This document shows positions 15,201 to 30,200 of a DNA stretch of 64,000 bases, piece by piece. Positions within the stretch are counted from its first letter, which is position 1. Each line of letters begins with the position of its first letter. Both the position numbers and the translations under genes were made by a program. The notes below the pieces were generated by a model that searched no databases, was not told the origin of the DNA, and saw only the letters and a list, made by a program, of their open reading frames with translations. Source of the stretch: Sipunculus nudus (lineage: Eukaryota; Annelida; Sipuncula; Golfingiida; Sipunculidae); the NCBI GenBank assembly GCA_026874595.1, contig CM049309.1, positions 306,501-370,500 of the forward strand, read 5' to 3'.

Positions 15201-18200
15201 TCTCTGCAGTGATTTGACTAATTCACCTGAAATTTGGCATGCGTATACATCCTGGATAGCTTTTCTGATTTTGTGACAGGTGGCACCACCTACATTCACG
15301 TTTACGCTGCAGACATCCAAGCTCATATCTCGGGAACCGTTTGACCGATTGGGCCAAAATTTTGCATGTGTATAGATCTCACATAGCTCTTTATCATATG
15401 CAAAACTGGTGGCGCCACCTGCAGCCATTTTTGCACAGCTCCCGTCTGTTTGTCTGCCATGGGGTAAAATTACTCATATCTCGGCAGTGGTTTGACATAT
15501 CTGCCTCAAATTTTGCATATGTATACAACTCGGATGGCTTTCTGGATTTTGTGGTAGGTGGCGCAACCTACATACACCATTTGGCTGCAGACATCCATGC
15601 TAATATGCAACACTTCACTCTATTTCCCCTTGCCACTCAATCCATGCCTCACTTCACCCGCTCCACTCTGATTTAGGCGGATACACGTAGTCGCTTGTCG
15701 ACTACCCGTATTCTAGTTTCTGAATTGAACACTGCTGATAACACCGATCCAAGTTGTGTCATGTACTTTTATAATGTGCAAGGATTATACATAAGCATAA
15801 ACTTACTTAAAATTATAAGTCATGTTAGCATTAAATCAGAGGATTTCTTCTGTATTCAAAGGGATATATATTTGCGAGGGGATATAGTAACACCTCCATT
15901 CATGCATTCGTCTGTCTAAGTGCTGTCTGTCTGTCCTGAATTGGCTTGTGGATCTATTTTAAGCTTAACCGTTTCACCAAAATCTTTCTTCTTGCACGTA
16001 AGGCTCACTCACCTACAGATGAAGAACCCTATCCTTTTTCGGGTCAAAGGTCAAGACCACAGGACCCAGTCCATGAAAAAGCTTGTCAACCCATTTTAAG
16101 CCAAACTGTTTGTCCAAAACCTTTCATCTTGCACATGTGGCTTACCCACCTACGATTAAGAACTCTATCGATTTTGGGGTCATGGGGTCAAAGGTCAAGG
16201 CCACAGGACCCACTCCTTAAAAAAAAAAATGTGGACCCATTTCAAGCCAAACCTTTTGCAAAAAACTTTCATCTAGCACATATGGCTCACCCACCTACAG
16301 ATAAAGAACCCTATGGATTTTGGGGTCATGGGGTCAAAGGTCAAGGCCACAGGACCCACTTCTTGAAAAAAAGCTTGTTGACCCATTTTAAGCCTAACCG
16401 TTTGTCCAAAACGTTTCATCTTGCACATATGGCTCACTCACCTACAGATAAAGAACCCTATCGATTTTGGGGTCATGGGATCAAAGGTCAACGCCACAGG
16501 ACCCACTCCTTGAAAAAAGCTTTTGGACCCATTTTAAGCCAAACCATTTGACTTAAACCTTTCATCTTGCACATATGGCTCACCCATCCACAGATGAAGA
16601 ACCGTATCGATTTTGGGGTCACGGGGTCAAGATAAGGGCCACTGGACCCACTTCTTGTAAAAGCTTGTCGACCCATTTTAAGCCATACAGTTTGACCAAA
16701 ACCTTTCATCTTGCATAAATTGCTCACCCACCTACGGATAAAAAAACCCTATTGAGTTTTAGGTCACAGGGTCAAAGGTCAAAGTCACAGAGCTGCCCTC
16801 ATTTTCACACTTTGTAATACACACAATATAATTATGCTCCTGTGCAAGGGGATGCTCCTGTTTGCGGTGTTCTTGTTGCATTTTTTTCTGGCTAAGTCTG
16901 GCCCATTTTTTATTATATCCCATGGTTTATTTATTACCTGATTTTCAGAAAAGTAAATCCAGTAGAGATAAACCTGTGATTTTTGTTATCAGGGGAATCA
17001 ATCATTGTAATGCAAGAAGATTTATATTTAATGCAATACTTTCTACAAATTCCCATCATTTCAGGGCTATGAGACTTGAAGACTTAGAACCTGCTGCCAG
17101 TGATCCCCAGATGGCAGCACATACAAAACTAAAGCCTGCAGCGAATGCCACCTCTAAAGTAGAACCTAAGTCCATACCATCTCCCCCACAACAGAGCCAT
17201 GCAGCAGTTAAAACATCCCAGGCGATGACCTCTGACACTCAGCAAGCCATGTCTAACGGCATCACTACAGCTGACGAGCTCAGGGATGTGGTCAGGAACG
17301 AACTACGAGCAATCATGGAGGTAAAGTTTGAGGGAGAGTTTGAAGAAAGATTTAGTTTTTAAATTTTTAAAAATTTTCAGTGGGTTAACATTTTGTTTAC
17401 AGTTGGTAAATATTCATATCTTTTTCAATGGGTAAATATTCCTATATTTTTTTCAGTGGATAAATATTCATATCTTTTTCAGTGGGTAAATATATCTTTT
17501 CTTCAGTAGATAAATATTCCTATATTTTTGTGATTAAATATTCAGGTATTTTTTTCAGTTGGTAATTATTCATATAAATCTTTTCTTCAGTGGATAAATA
17601 CTGTAGTATGCTTTTTGTCCCAAAAAGAGAAATAATCGCGAAAATAAAACCTCTGTGAATAAGATACCTCATATACACAGGTGACTGGTCATATATAATA
17701 CATAGCCCAATGGCATTTGATGATAGTTATCCACATGACCATGATATATAGCCTCATTGGCATTTAATGTGTGTTATCCACATGACTAAGATATATAGCC
17801 TCATTGGCATTTAATGCATGTTAACCACACGACCATGATATATAGCCTCATTGGCATTTAATGCATATTAACCACATGATCATGATATATAACCTCATTG
17901 GCATTTAATGCATGTTAACCACATGACAATGATATATAGCCTCATTGGCATTTAATGCATGTTATCCACATGGCCATGATATATAGCCTCATTGGCATTT
18001 AATGCATGTTATCCACATGACCATGATTATACCCTTATTGGACTTTAATGTATGAATGAATGAATAGAAATTTACTCTGAAATAAAAGGCATCAGGCTCA
18101 TGGTTCCACAAAGAGCATGTGTTTAGCATCATAAAAATTCAACAATATCAAATTGTAACAGCATAACATGAACTAAAAAAATGCATTAAAACACAATGTT

Positions 18201-21200
18201 GTATGAAAACCCATGTTTGCAATATCTAAACACAAGCAGAAATTTTTCAATCACATATTTCATTTCATTTAAAGGTCAAATAATAACAATAATAATACCA
18301 ATTATAATAATAATAATAATAAAGAAGTGAACATATAAACAAACAGTAGTACAATGCATTGATGGAAAACAGATTATCTATTCCTTGATTGGTAGATGAA
18401 TAAGTAAGTGAATAAATAGATTACCGTAAAATCTCCACTTAAAACCGCGGTTTAATCAAGAAATTCAAAATCTTGAAATCAGGTTGATTTCCTGAAAGCA
18501 CTGTGCGGTTTATACTAGAAGGGTTTCCTGAATATCTTCCTGACAGGCATCGTTTTTGGGCCGGCGCGTGGGCGATAATATTGCAACTTTCGGAGGCTGT
18601 TCTTAGCATGCATGGGAGCCGTGTGTAAATGTATTATTTACGATTATTTGTTATTTATAAATTAAATATTGCTGATTAGTTTTCGTGTGATATATAACTT
18701 GTTATAAAATCTTGGTAATTGTCACCAAATAATACGTTTAAAACAACCCTGCTGTTACACACAGCGGTCCACTTCGTTGGGCATGGTCAAGCAAAATTTA
18801 AATAAAAGCCTACTTTAAACCCATTTGCGGCATTATTTAGAAATGATTATTTGTTTAAAACGTAAAATGAATAAAAAGCTGACATCGTAAAGAGTCACAC
18901 AATGGCAGACAATCGTTTTAAAATCAAGTTTGAGAACCGCCATGTGCTGAAACTCCCCGGTATTCTGCTAAGAATAAATTGAACGGCTGTACGCGGTGGG
19001 TGGTAAATAGAACAGCCACCTATTTCGTCCCAGCGTGCCTTGCGCGAACACTGCCTTGACAAAATGGCTCTCCACACGGAAACTTTCTTCAGGAAAAAAA
19101 CTTGCTAACCCGGACTGGCCACTTTAATTTTACCTTAAAATCACTCGTTTTCAAGCGTCATGTTTCCTATACGTGCGTATCTGGAAAAGGTAACTTCAGT
19201 TACTTTGATATTTAGTTAAGTTAACCAGCGATGTTTTCAACGCACCAGCAAATTGTGACATGGAGCGATGTGAACGTACGATGTGACGAAGATAATACCG
19301 AAGTAACCGGTATGAAAATGATTTGAATCTTCCGAGTTATTCCAGAAAATGGAATTTTCATCAAAAATTAAGATTTCAAAATATTACTTTTAGAATTAAA
19401 ATATACAGTGACTTGAAATAGATCAGCAGAATATTTTTTCCAAAATATAATGACAAATCGGTAGCAAACAAGAATACGGCACGGAATATAAAATCTGTAT
19501 AAACAGGCAGAGGTTCACCGGCCCTTACGTCTTCCCAAACTTCATGCTTGAGTGACCCTGCAAAAAAGTGTTATGATGTGTTTAAACAAAATGCCCAAGG
19601 AATTTTTAAAGTGGACAGGAATGGCCGAGTCGCAACCTACGCGTGTTCATTTCTAGATGATTGCTCGATTGTGTCTTTTGTCAAATCATTCCGTAGCGAA
19701 AGTTGGTGCGGTTTTAAAGGGGGGTTCTTAGTATTTGAGCCCCTCGCGGTGTCTCGCCTGGAATTTCGGCCAAGTCTGGGTGCGGTTTTAATCGGAAGTG
19801 CGGTTTTAAGTGGAGATTTTACGGTAATTAGATGATAGCTTTCAATTCATCATCTCTCCTGGCAAAGGCATAGTGTACATAGGTCATTTAATGTATGTAA
19901 TCAACTTGACCATAATATATAGCCTCATTGGCATTTAATGCATGTTATCCACATGACCATGATATAAAGCCTCATTGGCATTCAATGCATGTTATGAACA
20001 TAACCACAATATATAGCCTCATCAGCATTTAATGCATGTTATCCAAATGACCATGATATATAGCCTCATTGGCATTCAATGCATGTTATGAACATAACCA
20101 CGATATATAGCCTCATCAGCATTTAATGCATGTTATCCAAACGACCATGATATATAGCCTCATTGGCATTTAGTGCATGTTATCCACATGGCCATGATAT
20201 ATAGCCTCATTGGCATTTAATGCATGTTATGAACATGACCATGATATATAGCCTCATTGGTATTTAATGCATGTTATCCACACGACCATGATATATATAG
20301 CCTCATTGGCATTTAATGCATGTTATCCACATGGCCATGATATATAGCCTTATTGGCATTTAATGCATGTTATCCACGTGCCCATGATATATAGCCTCAT
20401 TGGCATTTAATGCATGTTATCCACATGGCCATGATATATAGCCTCATTGGCATTTAATGTATGTTATCCACATGACCATGATATATAGCCTCATTGGCAT
20501 TTAATGCATGTTATCCACATGACCATGATATATAGCCTCATTGGCATTTAATGTATGTTATCCACATGACCATGCCTGTTTGTTTTAACAGTTGAAAGGC
20601 AAAAGATTGCTATTATAAAATATAAATAAATTATATGTTACCTGTAAATAAAAGATAATATAAGATTTTTCATAAATAATATGTATATAAGATTTTTCAT
20701 ATTATCTGCCTGTAGGGGACAATTAAGAACATCAGCTCGTTGTTGTGGATCAAATTGTTAAGATTGAGCATACATATTAAATAATCAATGTGATAATGGA
20801 TTAACTGTGTAGATTACTGCATAGTAAGACCAGGAAAATGGAACCCTCGTGAAACAATGAAATAGTGACAATCTCGAATATGAAGCTTTGCAAATATGAA
20901 GGAAACCACAGTTTATTTTTTTTCAGTGAGTAAATATATCAAAAAGAGAACAAAAAAGCCTGTCAAAAATTAGCTGTTATATTTTCATGATAGCAAAACT
21001 TAAGGTATATCATATATTATAGTTTTGCCAACTACATGCCCCCACTTGTTGATTCCTAAAAAAATTTTTGTTTCAGCCCTTTAAAACTAAGCCTTTTAAA
21101 AACTAATAGAAACAGAGTTAAAAATGATCTAGGGTTTATATATGATGCTTTATATTAAAATACTCCATTTTTGCTCTTAAATGGATGACCATTTTATATA

Positions 21201-24200
21201 CATTCTAAATTTTATTAATATAATGCTTATTTTTTCTTTTTTTTTTTATATAGGCTCAGCATCAAGGAATCTTGGCAATGCTTGGGGCTTTGAATGGTGA
21301 ACCTGTCAATCAGTTAAAGTCCAGTCAGAAAAAAGGAGTGGAGTCTGTTGTACAGAAAGCGAACCAACCACAGACAGAAGTCAAGAGCAAGCCATCAGAT
21401 AAGTTGAAGGACAAACAGCACTCGGAATGGAGTGAAGTCCTGGATCATGAGATGATGAACGGTCCGTTAGATAAATCACAAACTGATGATGATGAAGTAT
21501 CCCTGCTGCCTAGTGATGGCCTGTCTCCAAAGTCAGATGGGCCGATGAGTATGCAAGATTTAAAGAAAAGTGCCTTCCCATACCAAGGTCATGCTCAAAA
21601 ACGGTCTTCTGCCCTCCCAAGTGCCTTACATGAACTGAAATTATTGAAAGCTCATGTGTCTCCAGAGCGTGGATTTCTCACAAAACAAGGATCACCACCT
21701 TCAAAATATGGATCTCCATATCATCCAGGCCCTGCCTACCCTGGGAAGGAGAATGTCATGAGTTATGCACCTCAGTTTGGAGCTGGTCTACAACATCAGG
21801 TTTACCACACCAGTCCCAGTCCAATGTTTGCTGGTGCCATGAGAATGCTGGATATGTTTAATAAGTCACTAGGAGTGAACCACCCACCTGGGCATGTTAT
21901 GAGTCATGGCATGCAATCAAATATGGAACCACCAACTAAGGACACAGATGTTCCCAGAATGCCATTGTTACAAATACATAACACACAGCAAGCTTCCCAG
22001 GCCTTGTTTCCTAACTTAATGAACAGTAAACACAGCTTCCCTAAAAAAGTGAGTTTTCCAGACTTGGCCCAAGAATCAGCATCAGGGGCCCCTGAACATG
22101 GGTGCCAGCATGGATTTGTCCCCTTCCCTCTGTTGAGGCTCCCAGTGAATGATGGGAAACCTAGACTGGTTCCTCCTCACATGAAGGAAGAAGAGATGAA
22201 GCCTGTTGACCATGAGGACAGTAGAATTAACAAGAGGTTTGTACTTTAATTTGAAGCTGGCTGTCTGTATATACCTGTCTCCAATATCCATTTTCTGTCA
22301 TCTGTAAAATACCTTTAACCTTTCCATTTTAAAGTTGTTTTATTTGAAAAAAATGTTGAGAACCAAAAATGCACAGATTCTTTCACACCTTGAATTCTCT
22401 CTTAACTCTCAGTCTGGCCATGTGTAATAAACTGTTTTTCATGCTTGTACACCAGCTTGTAGGCGTCAAGCCAGTAGATTATTTATGAATTTAGTTTGGG
22501 TTTATCTGAAAAGAAGAGTGTTTATCTTCAAGTTTTTAATTTACCTTTAAGAGTATGATGTCTATAATGAAACCCTGTGGTGGATTTTAATATGGAAAAT
22601 TAGTTCAATCTGCTAATTTAATATAGGCCACAATTGCACCTATGTTAACAATTAATGGCCCCACTTCAAAGAAGTGGCAACATAACTTTGTGTTCCTTTC
22701 AATAGAACTACCTTATGAGTGAGCTTTATGTTTGCCTGATTATTATTGTTTACAGATCAAAAAGAAGGGAACATATAGTAAACCATGATGTGGCAACCAG
22801 TCTGTCAGCCAGGATGACACAGACCACACCACGAGAAGAACCAGTGAGTACACAACAAACTCTCTGCTTTCTGGGGATATATATCTTTAAGTTATTGGTT
22901 GTGCACTGTTTTAATATTAGTGGTTTCGCTGAAAATGCATTTGTATTTTCAGGATTGGCTGAAGAAGCGCTTTAGGTGGTTTTGGACTGTTAATGGATAA
23001 AATATAAAGTACAATCAGAATCAAGAAAATCATTTATATTTGAGTGTGACCTTTGATAACTAAGGGTATATGCATGGGATACAGGGGTCAAGGTATCACC
23101 ATTGATATTGCCTACACCAGCCTCCACTTTCTCAATACTGGACATGGGTTCATCCCTGCTATATTCTTGCTAACTGGCCCATTCATCACTTTGAGGTACA
23201 GTAGTAATGTCTGCAACTGTCATATTTGTCCTTATAGAAGCCATTTGCATAAGCAGCAGCCTTAATAGCAGACAGAAATTTGACTCTCATACATTATTAC
23301 AGTTCACATGTTCCATTCCATGTGAATCCAGTCTGATAAATCCCCTTTTCAGTGCAGACACCTCTTGATTAAACATCACACTGAGTTACCAATTATGAAT
23401 ATTCATACATTTATCCTTCATTGGCCAATACAGTGGTGATAGAGTGCCAAGGGGTTACCAAGGGACTTTGTTTCTGAAGCAGCTCAGGGACCAGGAGAGG
23501 CAATCAGCATGAATCCATGTCTCGATTTAGACCATCTACAATTCTACAAACTTATAGGGTTCCTTCTAGTGGTTATGTCTTGTCACCTGCCAGAAGTTCA
23601 CAAATACTTAATATTTCTGCCTATTGGTGCAGCTGAATTTTACCTCATTGGAACTTTTTCTTAACATTGTTCCTTATTGTGGTGTCTTATACTATGTAAA
23701 TAACCCAACCACTGGATCAGGACGTGCGTTTTGTATTTTCAGGTGGCGACTCCTAGCAGGCCTCAGAAGACCCAGGAGATTCAGGCAGGAAGTGGAGTTG
23801 TTGATACAGAGGAGACAGTTCCACTGCATGATGGGTATGCTTTCAAACCAGGTATGTTACAGCTACAGCTCTATTTTCATCAATTCAGGTTTTTAGCTCA
23901 GCTGACTATAAGTCATCTGAGCTATAGTCGTGGTCCATTGTCCGTTGTCTGTCTGTCCGTCCGTCTGTCCGTAGATGTGGCATGTTTTGAAACCGTAAGA
24001 CCTAGGAATCCAAAATTCGGCATAATGTTAGATATTCCCAAGATCTCCTACCAAGCCAAAAACTGGGTCTTTGCGACTTTGTTCCTTTGAGAAATTAAGG
24101 AAAAACCTCAATTTTTTTTATTAAAAACCTATTTTCACACTTCAGGACCGCCTAATTTCAAAACCACTCATCTGTTTTTAGCTCAGCTGACTATAAGTCA

Positions 24201-27200
24201 TCTGAGCTATAGTCATGGTCTATTGTCCGTCGTCCGTCCGTCTGTCTGTCCGTGCGTTCGTCCGTCTGTCCGTCTGGATGTCCGTCCGTAAGACTGGCAC
24301 GTTTCAACACCGTTCGACCTACGAATCTGAAATTTGGCATACAGTTAGATGTCCCCAAAATCTCCTACCATGCCAAAAATTGGGTCAATATGACTTTGTT
24401 CCTTTGAGATATTAAGGAAAAACCTCAATTTTTTATTAGAAATTTATTTATCACACTTCAGGACTGCCTAATATCAAAACCACTCATCTGGTTTTCTTCA
24501 TTTTTACCATAAATATTCCTCTATATGGTTCCTATGTACATGCTTGAAATTAAGTCAGTATTATTTAATTTAAAAAAGTTATGGGCCCAAATATAATGGA
24601 CTTTGTAAAAAAATAAGGAAAGATATTTTGTAACTTAAGACCAAAAGTGTTAAAGGTAGGAATTTTTTTTTCAGTAATACTACTTTAAATAATCAAAATT
24701 GAATTGTATACCAAAAATTAGATCAAAATCTGTTAATTTTTTTTAAATATTGGCAAAAATATAAAATTGGTACCTTAAATTTCCCAAAGTTTGACCATGG
24801 CAGGTTTTTTTCCTGTAACTGCTGTGGATTTAATTTTCAAAGCATGTTTTTGTTACCATTTCAACTGTTAAAACAAAAAATTTGAAACCAGTTGATCTAA
24901 AACTTTAGATTTTATTCAAGTTTTAAAGCACCATGTCATATATTGTTTACACCAAGCTAGTGTTATGCAGTTTACTAGAGCTCCGCTCCCCAGCTTCAGC
25001 TCTAAGTTCCTTAAATTTTGCATACAGTTAGATGTCCCCCAAATCCTCTACCATACTAAAAGTTTGGTCACTAGGACTGCATTCCTTCGAGATATTAAGA
25101 AAAAACTTCATTTTTTCCATTAAAACCCCATTGTTACACTTTAAGATTGCCTAAAATCAAAACCACTGATCTGACTTTGATAATATATAATATACATATT
25201 TTTCTATACATTCGCTATGCATATGCCAGAAATGATGTCAGTATCGTGTAATTGTTTTAAGTTCTAGGCCAAACCATAATGCACTTTGTAAAAAATCAAG
25301 AAATATATTTACTCTCTTAACATGAAAATTGCTGAAGGTAGACATTTTTTGCCAGGGATATAACATAATTTAATCAAGATTCAATTGTATTCCCAAAATT
25401 AGTTCTGAATTTTTCAAATTTTATAAGTTATTAGCATAAATATAAAATCAGTACCCAACTTTGGCCATGGCATGTTTTTTCCCTGTAAGCACTGTTGATT
25501 TAATTTTCATATCTTGCACTGATAAGGATTTAGGCTTCTAAATTCTGAAGTTATAAAAGGAATTGGTCAAAAACTAGCTTTTATGAAAGTTTTTATGAGA
25601 CCATATCACACCTTGGCTGTACTGAAGCCCCTCTTTTATGTCCCCACATTGACCTTTCAGGCCAATTATGCATGCTTGAAGCGAGGCACTCTGCAGCCAG
25701 CCAGCTCTTGGGTGGCTTCAACTGGATCTAACTGTCCAACCCTCTCCACTAGTATTTGTTTAGGCCATAAACATAACAATAAACTTTTTTTTTAATATTT
25801 GGTTTATGATAAGAACTTAAAAAAATAAATGGAAAAGGAATTTATAGTTAATGAGTTACAGGGGATTACCTTGCAATTACTGATCATTTATGGATCTTCC
25901 ATGGATGGCCAAAATTGTATATCAAATAACACCATGCAATCACCATTGGGTATTTTTCATTTCAATCATAAAAATGAAAAATAAATAATTTAAATAAATT
26001 GTTGTTTACTATTAGGGATTATATGAAGCAAGATAATGATAGACAAGGATACAGTTGATTATATTAAATTAATCTAAATTTCCAGGTCTTTTCCAGGTCT
26101 TTAACTTGTTGGTTTATATTTATTACAAAATTAAAATAATAAATAAATATGTCAAAAATTTAAAATATTACTCAGACAAGTGTTCATTAAAGATTTTAAT
26201 TTGTTTGACTTATAACTCATGGTTGTATCAGTTGTTACATGAGACTGGCTAAATAATCAAAATTTATATTGCTGGTCCTTTATTTCAGTTCATAAAATTA
26301 AACATTTCCAACTCCAGTTTGCTCCTGGTATGATATATTGGGTGTTTTGATCCTTGGATTAATTTTAACACATGTATTAGTTTTATAGCTGAGAATACTT
26401 TTCTTGTTTTCCTGATACCATTTAAAAAAATATAAATATTCAAATTTTTCCTGTTAGTGCTGTGGATATAATTTTCACAGCATGTACACATTAACATTTC
26501 ATCTGTTAAAATCTGAAATTTGAAACCAATTGATCAAAAACTGTAGATTTTATTCAAGTTTCCAGGTACCATGTCTTCATTGTTTGCATCAGATCAGTAT
26601 AAATGCAGTGTACTGGGCAGTTACATAACACCTTCAGGTCTGACCTACTGCCACTGTGAGTGTCTGGGTCAGGCTGGGTCAGGCAGTAATTACCAGAGAG
26701 CCTCTCTTTCTCTCTCTCTCTCTGGCAATCTAGGTCTCTCTTTCTCTCTCTTTCTCTCCTCTGCTTTTTCTCTTTCTTTCTCCATCTTTCTTTCTCTCTC
26801 TCTCTCTCTCATTCTCTCTCTCTCTCCCTAATTGCCTCCCTTGCTCCCTCCATCCCATTCTGTTGACAGGTACTATAAACTAGATACATTAGCTATAAAT
26901 ATTGATGCAATTTAGAAATGTGAATCAACTGAAATATTCACAATCACATGTATGTTTTACTGTAAATTTATAGTAACATTCGGAAACTTGGATTAAAATT
27001 ATGTAATGAAAAAAAGGAATAAATGCAAATATTGTTAATTTTTTCTTGGCTCAGTAGAATGGGGAAAAAATTATTTGCTTTGTTTCTCCATCTTTCTTTC
27101 TGTTTTAAATATTTAATGTTCATGAATAAACTTTTTTTTATAAGCACTGTTGAATTAAATTTCATATCCTGTATGTATATGCAAGGGTGTTGTAACTCTC

Positions 27201-30200
27201 ACCATCCCCTTCTTCATCCCACTGAGGCTTTGCTCCTTGGCACTGTGAACAATAGTTCTATGGCTATAGCATAAAATTTAATAATTAAAGAAAATATCTA
27301 CAGAGAGACAGAGGCATTGTAACTCTGATCATAACACAACACCCCTCCCCCCCTATCAAGTCATTGCACCTGTGGAATGAGGACATTATGGCAACTGTAT
27401 ACATATCATAAAATTGATAAAAAAGGTTTACCAAATAAATTGGATCTCATCAGACAAATGTGTAAACTGTTGAACTGTCAACAGCTTATCAAAAAGGTAA
27501 CCAATGGAAAGGCATGGTCAGGTCTCAAATATTATTTGCAACATTTTCTTCAATCATATAAACCAGCCATGGCCCAGATTACCTCTTCCTCTCAAAAATT
27601 ATCTACATTTCATCATATTTTTAAGATTTTAACCTTCCAGGTGGTTGAGTACTGTTGACCATTTGTCCATAGGTACCTATGTACATGCCAGAAATTATGT
27701 CAATATTGTGTAATATGTAGACGTGAGGGGCATCAAAATAATGCACCTTGTCAAGACCGATCTTGTCAAGATATTATGTCATACAGTCACAAATTCATAA
27801 ATCCCCTCATCAGTATAGTTAATCATAACCTTTTATCTGTCAAATTGAACTCTTGCAGTTTTCCATACACTATAGATCCTTCAACAAATAGCCTTATCAT
27901 CATTATACCACTGCTTAGCATACTGTCATTGCATTCATATTTGCTCAAATAAATTGCTTTTGTCGACCCCTCCCAAATAAATAAAAAATAAACCACTATA
28001 TTTTACTCCATATTAATCCATCAGTCAGGTTATTTCATATATCATTTACTCACATATTACATTATATTCCTATATAAAACCCAACATGACCATGATATTC
28101 TAAGCTTTATCTACTCAATATAGTATCACAACGGTGATACATTTATAGTCCAATCAGGATCAGCTGAGCGTCGTGACCCATGGGTCCCTTGTTCCTCATA
28201 TTTGCCATAAATATTCCTCTATATAGTTCCTATGTACATGCCAGAAATTAGGTCTGTATTATATAATTAAAAATGTTATGGGCTCAAACATAATGCATTT
28301 TGTAAAAAATCAGGAAAGATATTTTATCACTTAACACAAAACATGTTAAAACTAAGGACTTTTTTTCCAGTAATATAACTTTAATTGATCAAAATCAAAT
28401 TGTATAAACAAAATTAGATGAAAATCTTTTAAATTTTTTAAAATATTAGCAAAAATAAAAAATTGGTACCTTAAATTTTGCCCATCTTTGGCCGTGGCAC
28501 AATTTTTCCTGTAAGTACTGTGGATTTGATTTTCACAGCATGTACAAATAAGGATTTAATCTGTTATAATCTGAAATTTGAAAATTAAAGCTGCAAAATT
28601 AGGCTAGTTATTGAATTTTTTCAGAGGCTCTTGTTGTATTCCCTTATATTGTCAAGCAGTCCACTTTGGTCACTGTAGGTCATTCAGTGCAGCTCTGTAT
28701 GCTCCCAAGGCTGTTGGCATAATCCTAGATGTCCCCAAGATCTCCTACCAAACTGAAAACTGGGTCTTTGCGCCTTTGTTCCTTTAAGAAATTAAGAAAA
28801 AAACCCAATTTTTTATAAAAAACCTATTTTCAAACTTCAGGACTGCCTAATATCAAAACCACTCATATGTTTTTCCTCATATTTGCCATAAATATTCCTA
28901 TATATAGGCCCTATGTACATGCCAGAAATAAGGTCTGTATTGTATAATTTAAAAAAGTTATGGGCTCAAACATAATGCAATTTATAAAAAATCAGGAAAG
29001 ATATTTTATTGCTAAACACAAAACATGTTAAAGCTAAGGACTTTTTTCATTAATATAACTTTAATTAATCAAAATTAAATTGTATACCCAAAATAAGATC
29101 AAAATCTTTTAAATTTTTTAAAATATTAGCAAAAATAAAAAAATTGGTACCTTTAATTTTGCCCAACTTTGGCCATGGCACGTTTTTAGCTCAGCTGACT
29201 ATAAGTCATCTGAGCTATAGTCGTGGTCCATTGTCCGTCGTCCGTCCGTCTGTCCGTCCGTCCGTCCGTCCGTCCGTAGATGTGGCACGTTTTGAAACCG
29301 TAAGACCTAGGAATCCAAAATTCGGCATAATGTTAGATGTCCCCAAGATCTCCTACCAAGCCGAAAACTGGGTCTTTGCAACTTCGTTCCTTTGAGAAAT
29401 TAAGGAAAAACCTCAATTTTTTATTAAAAACCTGTTTTCACACTTCAGGACTGCCTATTATCAAAACCACTCATCTGTTTTTCCTCATATTTACCATAAA
29501 TATTCCTCTCTATAGTTCCTATGTACATGCCAGAAATTATGTCTGTATTATTTAATTTAAAAAAGTTATGGGCCCAAACATAATGCATTTTGTAAAAAAT
29601 CAGGAAAGATATTTGATCACTTAACACAAAAAATGTTAAAGCTATCAACCTTTTTTCCAGTAATATAACTTTAATTAATCAAAATTAAATTGTATACCCA
29701 AAATTAGATGAAAATCTTTTAAATTTTCTAAAATATTAATAAAAATAAAAAATTGGTACCTTAAATTTTGCCCAACTTTGACCATGGCACGTTTTTTTCC
29801 TGTAAGTACTGTGGATTTAATTTTCACAGCATGTTTTTGTTAGCATTTCAACTGTTGACACCAAAAATTTTAAACCAGTTGATCAAAAACTGTAGATTTT
29901 AATAAGTTTTCAAGCACCATGTAACATATTGTTTACATCAAGCTAGTGTTATGCAGTTTGCAAGAGCTCAGCTCCCCAGCTTCAGCTCTTAGTTCCTTAA
30001 ATTCGGCATACAGTTAGATGTCTCCAAAATCCCCTACCATGCCAAGAATTTGGTCACTAGGACTTAATACCTTTGAGATATTAATGAAAAACTTCATTTT
30101 TCCATTAAAAACCCATTGTTACACTTCAAGACTGCCTAATATCAAAACCACTGATCTGACTTTAATCATAAATAATATACATATTTTTCTTTCTCTATGC

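Noticed and set aside
15946-16551. 201-codon open frame with a 49-residue repeat (HMAHPPTDKEPY-like)
   Set aside because: The frame exists because the tandem monomer is 147 bp long. It is intronic, repeats the DNA monomer exactly, and other families with similar monomers have stops.
22082-22291. Antisense frame over exon 5
   Set aside because: It is a shadow of the coding exon on the + strand with no independent support.
26571-26831. Ser/Leu-rich small protein
   Set aside because: The frame is the translation of a TCTC microsatellite.
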